The notes beneath the pieces were generated by a model. It did not search any database, was not told the DNA's origin, and saw only the letters and a program-made list of their open reading frames with translations. From Byssochlamys sp. IMV 00236 (lineage: Eukaryota > Ascomycota > Eurotiomycetes > Eurotiales > Thermoascaceae), in contig MSJH02000382.1 in assembly GCA_001931875.2 (NCBI GenBank), positions 1 to 38,047 of the forward strand: 38,047 nucleotides of DNA, in the 5' to 3' direction. Of the stretch, positions 19,548-30,432 are shown piece after piece. How positions within the stretch are numbered: position 1 is the first letter of the stretch; every line of letters starts with the position of its first letter. Both the position numbers and the translations under genes were made by a program.

Positions 19548-20799
19548 ATGGAAGACATGTATCAATATGCTGCTGCTGCTACTACTGCAGACACAGCAGG
19601 TTCTAATAACAATAATGAAGAAAATGACGTGATTTTAAAAGCATTTCATAACATGGGATGGGGTAAAAAATGGTCTAGTCTGGTGGATACTGTTAAGAAA
19701 CAGGTATTCTTGTTGACTTTTTTGAACCAGTTTATATAAATTCGTTCTAGAGTGAAGCATTTGTTGAAGGAACCAAAAGAGACTTGCAAGAATTTGCCCA
19801 AGTGCTTACTGAAGATGGTGAAGAAGAAGAACAAGAAGATAACAGCTTGGAACTTATTCGAGAAAGTCTGGCGAGTATCAACACAGTTAATTTCACCAGT
19901 CTGAAGGACGGTTTGATGAAGGCATTGGAGCAACGGTTACCGAGTCAGGTTCAATCAGTACATTTACCAGAGAATATGGATCTAAAGCAACTCAAAGAAG
20001 GACTTGCCAGAGGTACACGGTCCGCTGAACATTACCTTCAGACATTTGGAACCGAGGTTATTTCCGCTTTGAAGAATACGGTTACTGTGATAGGACCTGA
20101 AGAAGAACAACAAGAACAACAACAACAACAACAAGCCAATCGTCGTATATAGTAATATTTATATAATAGACATAGACAGATAGAGAGAACTTATATTATT
20201 ATAGTGCAACTCGTAAAGAAACGTTAATAGCCAAGATGCAAGCCAATCCAGATACCTACTTAAAGGATCCAGAGAATGAAGAGGAGACTAAAGTATTAAA
20301 GACGTTTAATGATACATTCAAGATTGATGAGTACACTGAAGAGATTGCACAGTTATTGAATGATAATCCTGAGTTAAGGGACATGATGAATACATTAGGT
20401 ATACCTCTTCTCTTTTCAAACATACATATTTATCTTTGTATAGTTCCTATGCAGGTCAGTTACCCACTCTTTTGGCAACGTTACTTTTACCAAGCATGGA
20501 AGATTGATCAAGATGAACAAAAGCGTCAGTTAATTGTGCAAAGCGTGAAAGAAGAGGACGAAAATGATTTCAAATGGGATTCAGATGATGAAGAGATGAC
20601 AATCAAGGATAACGTCAAGAGAAGTTCAGAAGATACAGATTTCAGTCAAATATCCAATCCTTCGTCCACACCACAACTGCAATCAACAGAAGATGAATGG
20701 GTCAAGACTGAGACACAAAAGAAGGAAACCATCAAATCAAAGAATGATAACAACAGCAACAACAACAACGATGATGATGATGACAGTGATTGGGAATAA
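19548..20799 (+). CDS. BSD-domain protein (BSDC1-like)
   Basis: Four exons, 19548-19703, 19751-20151, 20205-20398 and 20444-20799, giving 368 aa. The N-terminal helix WGKKWSSLVDTVKKQSEAFVEGTKRDLQEFAQVL parallels BSDC1. The BSD domain, about residues 215-275, has IAQLLNDNPELRDMMNTL, then VPMQVSYPLFWQRYFYQAW with the signature FW-x-RYFY. Splice choice is supported by that motif: the acceptor at 20443 yields VPMQVS, and the donor at 20152 avoids an in-frame stop. The acidic tail ends DDDDDSDWE, resembling the BSDC1 terminus. Molecular role is poorly known; BSD domains occur in TFIIH p62 and synapse-associated proteins. Starts 75 bp after the Mad3 stop. Confidence 0.9.
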
Positions 20800-20986
20800 G
20801 CATTGCTATCCTTATTGTTATTCGTGCATATCAAGGCAACGCTACGCAGCGGCGTTTTAATAAATTTATCCAGTTACAAACAAAAAGACTTGAAAACATC
20901 CTACTGTCATAGGTTTATTTTATTTTGTCAGGGCTTTTTTTTCTCGTTTTTTCTTTTTTCTTTCTATTTTTAATTTTTATAAACGA

Positions 20987-21670
<684 letters not shown>

Positions 21671-21727
21671 AACTCCTATTTTTATTTTTCTCTCTTTCTT
21701 TATTTATTCTGCACACAATTATATAAA

Positions 21728-22638
21728 ATGGAGGAAGAATATGAAAGTGTCTTGTTGATCATTCGTGAATGTTTTGGTAACAAGTAGAAAAATATTTTAA
21801 CCAAAAAAAAAGAGAAAGAAATAGAAAATGTTAAATGAGTCACATGGTTAGTTTACAAGATTCCTCCAAGAACAGCAGCAAGAGGATATAGGTAATAAGA
21901 AAACAAAAAGAAAAGAGGGAAATACTGATATCCAATTTAGAGCTGCCGAATGGGGAGATTTGGCTACGTCATTTTTATGGAAGGGTCGATTGAGAGTTGT
22001 GAGTAAAGGTAGAAAGTGTGAGATTAGGTTAGAAGACAGCAGTAGTGGTAATGACTTTTAAGAAAAAAGGGGGACAACTATTTTAATTATTTATTAAAGG
22101 TGAACTATTTGCCATGTGCCCCTATGAGATCCATTCAAATTCTGTTGAAGCTGTATTAGACTCTAGTCGTTACTTTGTTCTCAAGATTGAAAATGAAGGT
22201 TTTTATTAAAAAGGAGGGGGACAAAAAAGGAGGGGTAAAGGCTTATATATAAAAATAGGTCGACATGCCTTTATCGGCATGGGTTTCCAAGAAAGATCAG
22301 ATGCCTTTGATTTCAACGTGACGTTACAAGATTTTGTAAAGTAAGTGTTATGATGTCTTTTTCTGAAATCAATATTTATTCTATTTTCTATTAGGCAATT
22401 AAGGGCTGAAAAAGAAGCGGCTGAACGAACAGTGGATACAACACCCAAAAAGGATTACGGACTAAAGGAAGGTCAGACGATCAATATTACCATCGGTAAT
22501 CTAGGCGTCAAAAGATCAAAGCCTCGTCCTGCCACAAATAACAATGATGGCATTGTTCCTTTATTGCCTCCTCCTCCTTCTGCTTCTCAAGTAAAGCAAC
22601 AACAACAACAACAACAACAACAGAGACCCTTTTTTTAA
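21728..22638 (+). CDS. NECAP-type clathrin adaptor accessory protein
   Basis: Six exons: 21728-21776, 21852-21891, 21941-22047, 22100-22198, 22259-22340 and 22395-22638, giving 206 aa. Matches NECAP (PH-like fold, binds AP-2 during clathrin endocytosis): [91 protein letters not shown], then [16 protein letters not shown]. The C-terminus is a proline run (LLPPPPS), polyQ and PFF; the animal WVxF ear-binding tail is not evident. Intron 4 uses a GTTTTT donor, the same rare form as in NSP1. Starts 57 bp after the AMMECR1 stop. Confidence 0.93.
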
Positions 22639-23348
22639 CAATATAAATACATATATTTTGTGTAATTTTTAGTTCAACAATCTCGTGCCATTGAGTAACA
22701 TTCTATCTTTTCTGCAAAGTTGTTATTGACAAAATGATCCATTTCGGGAGAGACAGAGAGGGAAAAATATGCGCGGACGGGCGCGTGTCGATCACCTCTC
22801 TTATTTTCCGTTTCATGGGAAACAAGATCACTTTTTATAGAGGACCAATGATAGCAAATAGTTTTGATGCAGCTATTCCTCTTTAAGAAATAGATCACTT
22901 CTTTCTATGTCCGTTTCTTTAACTTGTTTTTTTTTTTTTTTGCTGTAGAAAAAAGAGAGAAGACAATGCAGTAACAGAGGTCGATCTTATATTAGTGTTT
23001 TTACGTATAAATATGAAAACAGAGAGAGAGACAAAAATTAAATTGTTCCCTTTTGTATAGAATAGTTCTTATATCTGTAACGCAACCAATGATTCTTGTT
23101 GTGTTGCAAATCTGATAGGGTAATTAAGAGATTGACACACCGCCCTGAGAATAAAAAGAACAACAAAAAAAAAGTAGATTGTTTACTATTATTACACATT
23201 ATTTTTTATAAAAATAGAATCAAGGATATATAAAGTAGTAAGCGTGAGGTAGTGTGATTGTGCGTGAGATATGTGCGAGATCGCGTGAGGTAGTTGATAT
23301 ATTTTCAAAATAGCAAAAAAAAGTTTTCAAATTATTATTATAGTAAAT
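22639..23348. other. Convergent intergenic region
   Basis: 710 bp between the NECAP and CotH stops. It contains a T run (22927-22941), a short GC-rich patch (about 22770-22790) and a repeated GTGAGGTAGT word (23247, 23285). No gene recognised. Confidence 0.5.
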
Positions 23349-25272
23349 TTAGAATACAACAGCTGCAGCCAAGGCGGAGATAGCAACAAAAGCGACCGAC
23401 GCAGCAGGACGGGTAGCACTTGAGGCACTTTGAGCAGAGGCATCCTTGTTGGTAGTAGACGAGTTGCTGCTAGAAATAGGCTTACTGCTTGAAGTAGTGT
23501 TGTTGTTATTGCCAGTGGCTGGGCTGGTGGTAGAAGAGTTGGTAGGAGGACCAACGGGTGTTGTGGTGATTGAGATATTGAATTCCTTGGCCATGGCTTG
23601 AGATCGAGCGGCGATCCATTCAACCAAACCCCAGGCAGCACCACCTCCATTAGCATTGGGAGCAGAGACGCCTTGCCATAAGTTTTGAGTTACTTGATCA
23701 AAAGTCCAGCCAAAGTTGATACCGGGAGATTGTTGGACGATCGAGCGATCCCATTGAAGATCAGGTAAGAGGAAATCGTGAAGAGCCAAGACACGGTTGG
23801 TCAAGGTAACATTGTTAAACAAGACACTGACGGTATCCTTCAAGTATTTCTCAAAGAGAGCTTGCTTATCAGGGTTCTTCAAGAGGCCGTTGATCATAAC
23901 AGCGGCAGGGTAACGGTTGGGGAATTCTTTGTATGAGACAGAGATGAAGTTGTTGCCTTCAGGGACAGCCAAATTGACACCAAAGGTACCATCAAAGTCT
24001 TGATCGATAAAGTACCACTTGTTGTTATCGGTAGGGTCACGGTAAGCACCGTCGTTGGTTTGACCCATCCAGTAGCCATCCCAGTGACCGGCCAAGTATT
24101 CCATGACCATAAAGCGAAGGAAGTGGTCGACATCAAACATCTTTTCAAAATTGGCAATGGCATTGTTGTCTGAATAGTTGGTTTCGTTCCAGGCCTTGCA
24201 GAGAGGGTCGAGTGCTTCGTAGGCTTCACCGTTGGGGTTGTTCTTGTTGGCAACCCAAGAAGCATAGCCATCGAGATTGCCAGGATGGTATTGGAAGTCA
24301 GCACCAGAGGCACCATCAAACAAAGGTCCGAGCGTGGCTGGAGGCTTACCAGCGTAGAACATGGCATTGATGAAGGAAAAGTCGGTGATATCATCCAACA
24401 TGTTGAAAGTACCAAAGCCTTGTCCGTTGATGAACAAACGAACCATGGTTGCTTCGTTGGCATAGGTACCCATGGCATGCAAGACGTCAGCATAAAGACG
24501 TTCACGGAGTTGAGTAGGATCTTCTTCCATATGACGAAGCTTGAAGAAGTTACGGTTGCCCATAGAGTCAGATCCAGACAATCGCCAGTTCCATGATTGT
24601 TTGGCATTGTTGTGCTTCTTGCCAGCACCGTGAATACCAAATGATACGTTTTGGAAAGTGTGAACATAGTTGGCGCCAATGAAGGTCAAGGTGCCCGATA
24701 CTCTGTCAGCAGGAACATTCTTGACCAAATTGGTTACTTGAGTATCATCGCCTTGGAAGAATACGGTGGGAATATAGTTGTCATCGAAAATTTCAGGCTT
24801 TGGTCCTTTACGAGTCCATTGAGGCTACCAAAAAGAGAAAATCAGCTGAGAAAAAAAAAAAAGCTAAATTTAGCTTACATTGTTCTCAATTGGCCAAGGT
24901 AATTGAGGAAGATTTGCGTAAGTGACAGGGCGATTGATAAAATCATTATATGTTGAGTTGGTAATTCCTTTCAATGAACGATCAAAACTTTCTTCTGTTC
25001 CACCTACGACGTACTAAAATATAACAATTTGTCAATCTAACGTCATTCTTTATCATGTTATGTGTGTGTACCTTGTAAGTAGTAGCTGATCCTGTTTCAG
25101 CAGTACCAGTGAAATAAGGTACGCTTGGATTAGATGCTTTCAAGGCAACTTGTTGACCATTGACTGATACTTTTACATCAGTTGCGCTGGGAGCAATGAC
25201 ATTAAATTGAATGTTGGCAGCATGTACTGCTACTAATAATGCACTAGATATAATAGCAAGTGATAATTTCAT
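23349..25272 (-). CDS. CotH-family spore-coat/surface protein, GPI-anchored
   Basis: Three exons, 25072-25272, 24879-25013 and 23349-24824, giving 603 aa. A signal peptide (MKLSLAIISSALLVAVHAA) is followed by a beta-rich N-terminal domain, then the CotH kinase-like domain (FGIHGAGKKHNNAKQSWNWR, QLRERLYADVLHAMG, WYFIDQDFDGTFG with likely metal-binding Asp). A Ser/Thr/Asn-rich stalk leads to a hydrophobic C-terminus typical of a GPI signal. It carries MGQTNDGAYRDPTDNN (24021-24068), the conserved motif of Mucorales CotH3-type proteins; in Rhizopus, CotH3 is reported as a host-cell ligand for GRP78. CotH kinases also phosphorylate spore-coat proteins in bacteria. Whether this copy is an invasin or a spore-wall protein cannot be told from sequence. 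Codon use is more biased than in neighbours, suggesting strong expression. Confidence 0.95.
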
Positions 25273-25643
25273 AACAAAAAAAAAGAAAGAGAGAAAGGAA
25301 GGAAAAAGAAAAAAGGGATGGAAAGAAAAGAAAGAGTAAAGCGGATTGCCCTGTTTAAATAAACACGTTCATTGTGCGGAGAACAAGCTGTTTACTAATA
25401 ATAGGAGTATGGTTACATAAAAAGGAGATTGGGGGAGTTAAACGATGTGTTACCATATCAACCTTAAAGGAGAGACAATGGGGGGAGTGAAATGGAGAGG
25501 AAAGGATTTATGTGTGTGATCGGGAAAAACTTGTACAGTTTGCTGTACCAATGATTTTCCTAATTTGCTTAAACAATAAACTCTTTTTTTTCCTGGTACA
25601 CTAGTCGGAATTTGAATTGAAAAATTTACTCTTCTTTTCAACC
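25273..25643. promoter_or_regulatory. Divergent promoter CotH / SGF29
   Basis: 371 bp between divergent starts. The CotH side has a long purine/pyrimidine tract (25278-25340) and an AT-rich TTTAAATAAA near 25354. The SGF29 side has a T-rich leader. No known operator seen. Confidence 0.5.
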
Positions 25644-26826
25644 ATGGACCGTAAATCACGTTCATCTCGTTTACATGAAGACATGAATGAAGAGGTTAAC
25701 CTGTGGAAACAGATATGCTACTCTTTAGCAAAATTAGAAGGACTTCAAAAGGATGAAGAGGTTGTTATAAATACTATAAATAAATTCCATTATTCGCTTG
25801 AAAAAGGTATTACTTTATCAAGATATTCTGCCACTTGTTTTTAATTGTTATATAAAAGGAATTTCTAGTGCAATTCATCAGAAGTTAAAAGAAAGTTATA
25901 AGCGAGGTATTGAACTGTCCAATCATGAATCAAAGTAAGTTGCGGATTGAATATTAACACAAGCAAGCTTTTAACACTTTACAAGATTAGTCCGGGATAT
26001 CATTGAAAAGTTAACAGTCTTGATTGCATTAAAAGATACAAGTGAACAAGGTTTATTATCACTACACTTCTTGACTTTCCCTCATTACACAAAAGTAACA
26101 ATTTAATCTCATTTCTCTTTTCTTAATCAGATCAAAAAAGAAAAAAACGAAAGACGGAAGGTGCAGATTCCAGGTAATACACTTCGATATGGATTGCCTT
26201 TTATATCAACTTATCTTTTTATTTATAGATTTAATGGAAGTGCACATGCTATTTTCACAAAAGGAACAACTGTAAAACAATCCTTAATTATTAGTTTATT
26301 GTGGTTACTATAACAACGATTTACTTCTCTAGGTTGCTGCTAAACAACCAGACAAGAATGATGAATGGATCCTGGCTGTAGTCATACAATATTATCCTGA
26401 CAGAAATAAGTATCAAGTGGAAGATGTCGATCAAGATGAATATGGTGGCAAACAGTAAACTATATTTATATTTATAGTTCTTGTAGTAAAAATAGGTTGT
26501 TAATTATATCAATCTAGACACTATATGCTCTCTCCCAAGTATGTCATTCCTGTTCCTACGCCAAAAGAGGCTGAAATGGCACCTGAAATACCTGCTCATC
26601 AAGAAGTCTTGGCTTTGTATCCTAGTACAACTTGCTTTTACCGAGCCGTGGTAATCTCACCTCCGAGCAAGGTAAGAATATTTGTGATTATAAGAGGACA
26701 AACGTATAACGATCAATATAATAGAATAAGGATATAAAGAATTATAAAGTACAGTTTGAAGATGATAATGATGAAGTAAAGCAAGTTGCGCCCGAGCATG
26801 TTCTTGAAATGCCAAAGACATTATAA
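25644..26826 (+). CDS. SGF29: SGF29-like SAGA subunit, tandem Tudor
   Basis: Eight exons: 25644-25806, 25859-25934, 25986-26050, 26131-26173, 26229-26271, 26333-26454, 26518-26671 and 26725-26826, giving 255 aa. Residues 1 to about 90 are helical (VNLWKQICYSLAKLEGLQKDEE, then KLVRDIIEKLTVLIALKD). After a basic linker (KRKKRKTEG) the SGF29 tandem Tudor domain begins near residue 131: VAAKQPDKNDEWILAVVI, YQVEDVDQDE, HYMLSPKYVIPVP, EVLALYPSTTCFYRAVVI, NYKVQFEDDND. Sgf29 reads H3K4me2/3 for SAGA. Start at the CCATGG-context ATG (an in-frame ATG lies 27 nt upstream). The last acceptor is ambiguous: AGs at 26724, 26730 and 26739 all stay in frame and vary five residues (NKDIK). Confidence 0.92.
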
Positions 26827-27142
26827 AACGACACAAACACATATAAATACACATATACATATATATACACACACACACGCTGGTCGGTTGTTTTTTCCTC
26901 TTTTATTGCGCTTCTATATATATATAAACGTAAAAATACATATCACACATTTTATAATGAAAACCATCATATTAAAATCGTACAAATCGTAAAAAACAGA
27001 CATAAAAAGTCGGCGTTCCCTTATTACATGTTTCCTCTTTCTCTACAACAGTTTTGTCAAATCTATTATCAGTATGAAAAAGTTCATTGTTTTTCTTCAA
27101 ACATTATCATAATGCCATTGTAAGGTTGATTCAAATTAAACA
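26827..27142. repeat. Intergenic with (CA)n/(TA)n simple repeats
   Basis: SGF29 3' flank. About 26830-26880 is an ACACAT/ATAT/ACAC simple-sequence tract. Nothing coding seen up to the transposon relic. Confidence 0.6.
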
Positions 27143-27836
27143 ATGAGTGGATCGAGTATTGTTCATTGTTCTTTATGTAACAAAACAGGTTACTTGCGCC
27201 TTTGTAGGCTAAATCCAGTTAATCAAAAACAATCAACAGGCGTTTTACCAGCCAAAATGAGACTATCCTAGCTTGATTGATCACACCGGTAACAACAACA
27301 GCAGAGGTGCACTAGATGCATTCCAGATCCACAGCATCCTTTTTCACCGCCAAGAGCTTATGCTTCCAGCTGAGGACAACGCACCTTAGTATGCTCAGTT
27401 GTACATCTGTTATCCTTCGTATGCTGCTCAGAAAGGAAATGAAGTTCTGGACTAGGAGATAAGAAGCCTTTCAGCTTTGAATGTCCCATTGTAATCTCTT
27501 TTGCAAGAATTTACTGTCATAAGTATGAGGTATTGAGCAGTCATGAGAGCTCTAACACCAACAGTGAGGATAGATCTAATAGCGATGACTCTGCTAGAAG
27601 CGGCTCACCCTACTTCATCGTTAACCTTTCCATAAGAATAAAACTAGCTGAAGGAGGCGATGGATGTATTTACAGCTTGCCAACTATGGAAGAATTTGCC
27701 GCAGTTACTCCTATTGAGTATAGTGAAAGATGCTTCCATGACATTGTTCTTACATTGAGCCAGACACATGCTGCATATATGCCAACTCACTATATACTTC
27801 TTTTTCCTCATAGGACGCATGGCTGACATTAAAGTT
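27143..27836 (+). mobile_element. Decayed Helitron (Helitron_like_N region)
   Basis: Fragments in order on one strand. A CCHC-like start (27143 onward, HCSLCNKTGYLRLCRLNP) has lost its canonical spacing. Then an open stretch, 27533-27826, contains NLSIRIKLAEGGDG, YSLPTMEEFAAV, CFHDIVLTL and THAAYMPTHYILLFPHRTHG. This last block corresponds to the RDIVL...RISxxHPAYxPLxYxLLFPxGxDGW region at the start of Helitron Rep-helicase proteins. About 10-15 residues that normally separate DIVL from the H-x-Y-x-P motif are missing, and stops and frame changes interrupt the rest. No Rep HUH or helicase motif remains visible. A dead copy. Identification rests on motif memory. Confidence 0.6.
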
Positions 27837-28295
27837 TGAATTTCTCCTTTTTCTTCTTGCCCTTACTTCTTCGACCACTGTTCCTGAGTATTATGATGAT
27901 GATCCATGGAAATCTTGTGTCATTTTAGTATTCTTATCTATTACTTTTATAAAGAAAAATACATTGAGAATCGCAACAAGATATGCAATGTGTCTAAAAT
28001 AGAGTGATTTTTCATTCGAGAAGCGTTTTACTATAAAAAACAAGTTGTCGATCATTAATTTAACATGACAGGGCTAACTGCAGCTACTTTCCTTTTTTCT
28101 TTTTTCTTTACTTGAACCTGAAGAGTTTGAGTGCATTAGCGAATTGCCTGTTTTAAACATTGCAAGGTTGATCTCATTCTTACTAGCTGCCTCTAGACAC
28201 CTGCAAGACTATCAAAGAATCCACAATTATTACTGTCAAGATAATTGGTATGTCGCTCTCTTACATGGTGCGTATTTTAACAAATCTTTGCATGA
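27837..28295. other. Unassigned DNA between Helitron and Fanzor relics
   Basis: No intact frame. It may contain the eroded N-terminal part of the Fanzor or Helitron sequence; a TGLTAATF word near 28067-28092 faintly resembles a RuvC-I segment but is not convincing. Confidence 0.35.
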
Positions 28296-28670
28296 AATAA
28301 GCCTCAAAAGTTAAAGTTCAAGGCATATAACAACAAGCAAAAAGGAAATCAAGAAACTGCTAAAAGATTATTTGACAACAAGCAAGAAATATGGCACATC
28401 AAGTACAGTTGGCGCTAAAAACCAAAACAGTCCAACAAGGGGACCGAATTTGTTTATGTCGACAAGCAATGAACAAGTCAGATCTGTAACAAGCGCAAAA
28501 CCAATCAATTAAATAATATCTCCATTACTAGATCAAAGCGAAGTGTACACTCTGTCCCCAAGTGTGAATCTTGTGGTACGGTGTGAAATCGTGATGTGAA
28601 TAGTGCATTAAATATATATGACATGGCAATGAAAGCCCTGCTCCCCCTTCAGAAGACCCGCAAAGACTAA
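28296..28670 (+). pseudogene. Decayed Fanzor (eukaryotic TnpB-like) C-terminal fragment
   Basis: A single frame, interrupted by stops, carries the C-terminal RuvC/zinc-ribbon end of a Fanzor. Blocks in order: LKFKAYNNKQK; a charged stretch; TEFVYVDKQ with the RuvC-III-type V-D; TSQICNKRK (first zinc pair, second Cys replaced by Arg); ITRSKRSVHSVPKCESCGTV; then NRDVNSALNIYDMA, the hallmark of TnpB/Fanzor zinc ribbons (CxxC-x-x-W-NRDxNAxxNI). In-frame stops lie before the first block, after about 40 codons, before TSQIC, and in place of the expected Trp before NRD. Fanzors are RNA-guided nucleases related to Cas12; this copy cannot be functional. Some Fanzors are carried by Helitrons, and the Helitron relic lies 460 bp upstream on the same strand. 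Confidence 0.7.
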
Positions 28671-28793
28671 CGGTGCTCCTAGATTTAATGCGCTGTCCAT
28701 AATGGCAGTGAATTCCTTAATGTCTCGGTAAGTATAAAATGAAAATACGTTATTTTTTATTCATTAGTCTTCTAGTTATATTCAAATAAATAA

Positions 28794-29960
28794 CTAAGCC
28801 CATACTTTTAATAAATTATCCCAGCTGCCTGTGCAGAGAGACATACCGTCGGGCGCAATATCTAAGCAAGACACCCGATTATTGTGTGCATCAAGTGCAC
28901 TCACTCGTTCACCTTTTAGAATATCCCACGCATAGCAATGGTAATCATCATAGCCCCCAAAGAGCACTCTACCTGAAATGGAGAAAGCGACAGATGTCAC
29001 CCCGCTAAACACTTGCTCATGCGTAAATATGTTTAGCTCTCTATCCGCTCGAAGATCAAATAGACGACAGCTAGCATCGTCAGATCCTGTGCCTATAGCA
29101 CTACCACTAGGAAAGAACTGGACCGCGTTGATATCAGACTCATGCCCGCTAAAGGATTGAACGCACTTTTGGGTTCGTAGATCCCATATTTTCGCAGTAG
29201 CATCACAGGCGCCTGAGACAAAAATGGTTGGATTGTCGGGTGATACGGCAAGGCTGCCAACATATTATTATTCTGTGCATTTTTGTTTTTTTTTTTTGTT
29301 TTTTTTTGCATCTTTTTTTTTACCTCATGACATCACCTGTGTGATCACTGAATTCGTGTAGCTTGCTGCCAAGGTCAATATCCCATAATATACAGCTGGT
29401 ATCGCCGCTTGATGTCAATATTTGATGATCGCTCAAAAATCGACAACAGCTCAAGTATCCTGTATGTCCTGATAATTCCCTGATAGGCTTTATTGGTGAT
29501 TCCAAATTGTAAATGGAGCACGTATTGTCCAATCCTCCCGAAGCAACGAATTTCCCACTGGGCGAGTAAGCACACGTCATGACCCATGAGGATTTTAGAG
29601 AAACAGAGTAAAGTTTGTGCGTAGAGTATGCATTCCATATCAGTAATTTGCCGTCCTGTGAAGCAGATACAACGTTCTGTTTATTTGATCCCCATTGTAA
29701 GGCATAGACTTTGGCCAAATGGCCCTTTAATATCCGCCGTGCTTTCATTGCCAAGGGTGGCAAACTTTGTACTTTTTGTGCAACCTGGATCACTTTGTAA
29801 AGAATGCAGTCAGTGTATGCAGTAAAACAAAAAAATAGTCTTTACATGTTGTATCAGACAGGTGATCTCTCTTTTGTCGAATTCGTTCTTTGAGCGATTC
29901 TGCGTCTTTTCTGGCAGTTATTATTCTTTCTGCAATCTCATTGTCCGTAATGGAGTCCAT
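28794..29960 (-). CDS. Heterotrimeric G-protein beta subunit
   Basis: Three exons, 29846-29960, 29324-29792 and 28794-29253, giving 347 aa. An N-terminal coiled coil ([20 protein letters not shown]) pairs with G-gamma. Seven WD40 blades follow: [97 protein letters not shown], then [12 protein letters not shown] and [12 protein letters not shown]. Exon joins restore [12 protein letters not shown] after [12 protein letters not shown] and GDVMSLAVSPD. Length is within the family's 340-360 range. Works with G-alpha/gamma in pheromone, nutrient or growth signalling; Mucorales carry several paralogues, so the pathway cannot be assigned. Divergent from the SUMO-ligase gene. Confidence 0.96.
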
Positions 29961-30432
29961 TGAATTAGGTAAAGTTGTAAAAGTATAAAGAAGTTAACAA
30001 TGAAAAAGAGCGGAGAAAAATGAATTTCATATTTTTCAATAGTTTAGTTTGGTTTGTTAGTTTTTCTTTTTCTCTCTCTCTTGAGTAAAAATAGCTTCTA
30101 TTACCACATTATGCAGCAAAATGACTTGCCATAAATTATTCTCAGCAGCGGAAGTAGCGGGCTTGAGGTAACAGAGTGTGCCTTTTTTTATTGCTGTTAC
30201 AAACAAAACGAATCAATTGAATTCTTTGATTCATTGGCTGTCTAGAGCAACCAGCGGCCCATTTCATCTTTTTAACCTGATTGGCGAATCAGATTGAACA
30301 AAAAAACCCCGCATTCACCGACTGTGCGGTTGGGTTGTGCAGTGGGTGTAATGGCAAAAACAGATAACTGGAAATAAGCTTAGCATTTTTTTTTTCTATA
30401 TCACTTGTTTCTGTATCTTTTTTCAGCTCACA
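29961..30432. promoter_or_regulatory. Divergent promoter G-beta / SUMO ligase with GAATCA/CCAAT motifs
   Basis: 472 bp between divergent starts. Within 30209-30292 there are three GAATCA/TGATTC words, two of which flank a perfect CTGATT-GGCG-AATCAG inverted repeat (30277-30292), and two ATTGG (inverted CCAAT) boxes. These are candidate factor sites by symmetry only. Confidence 0.45.

Noticed and set aside
26720..26745. Correct location for the SGF29 tandem-acceptor observation
   Set aside because: Not rejected as an observation; recorded here because the interval given in that finding is a placeholder and this is the true position.
28067..28092. TGLTAATF word as a Fanzor RuvC-I motif
   Set aside because: The catalytic D-P-G is not present and the frame is broken around it; too weak to call.
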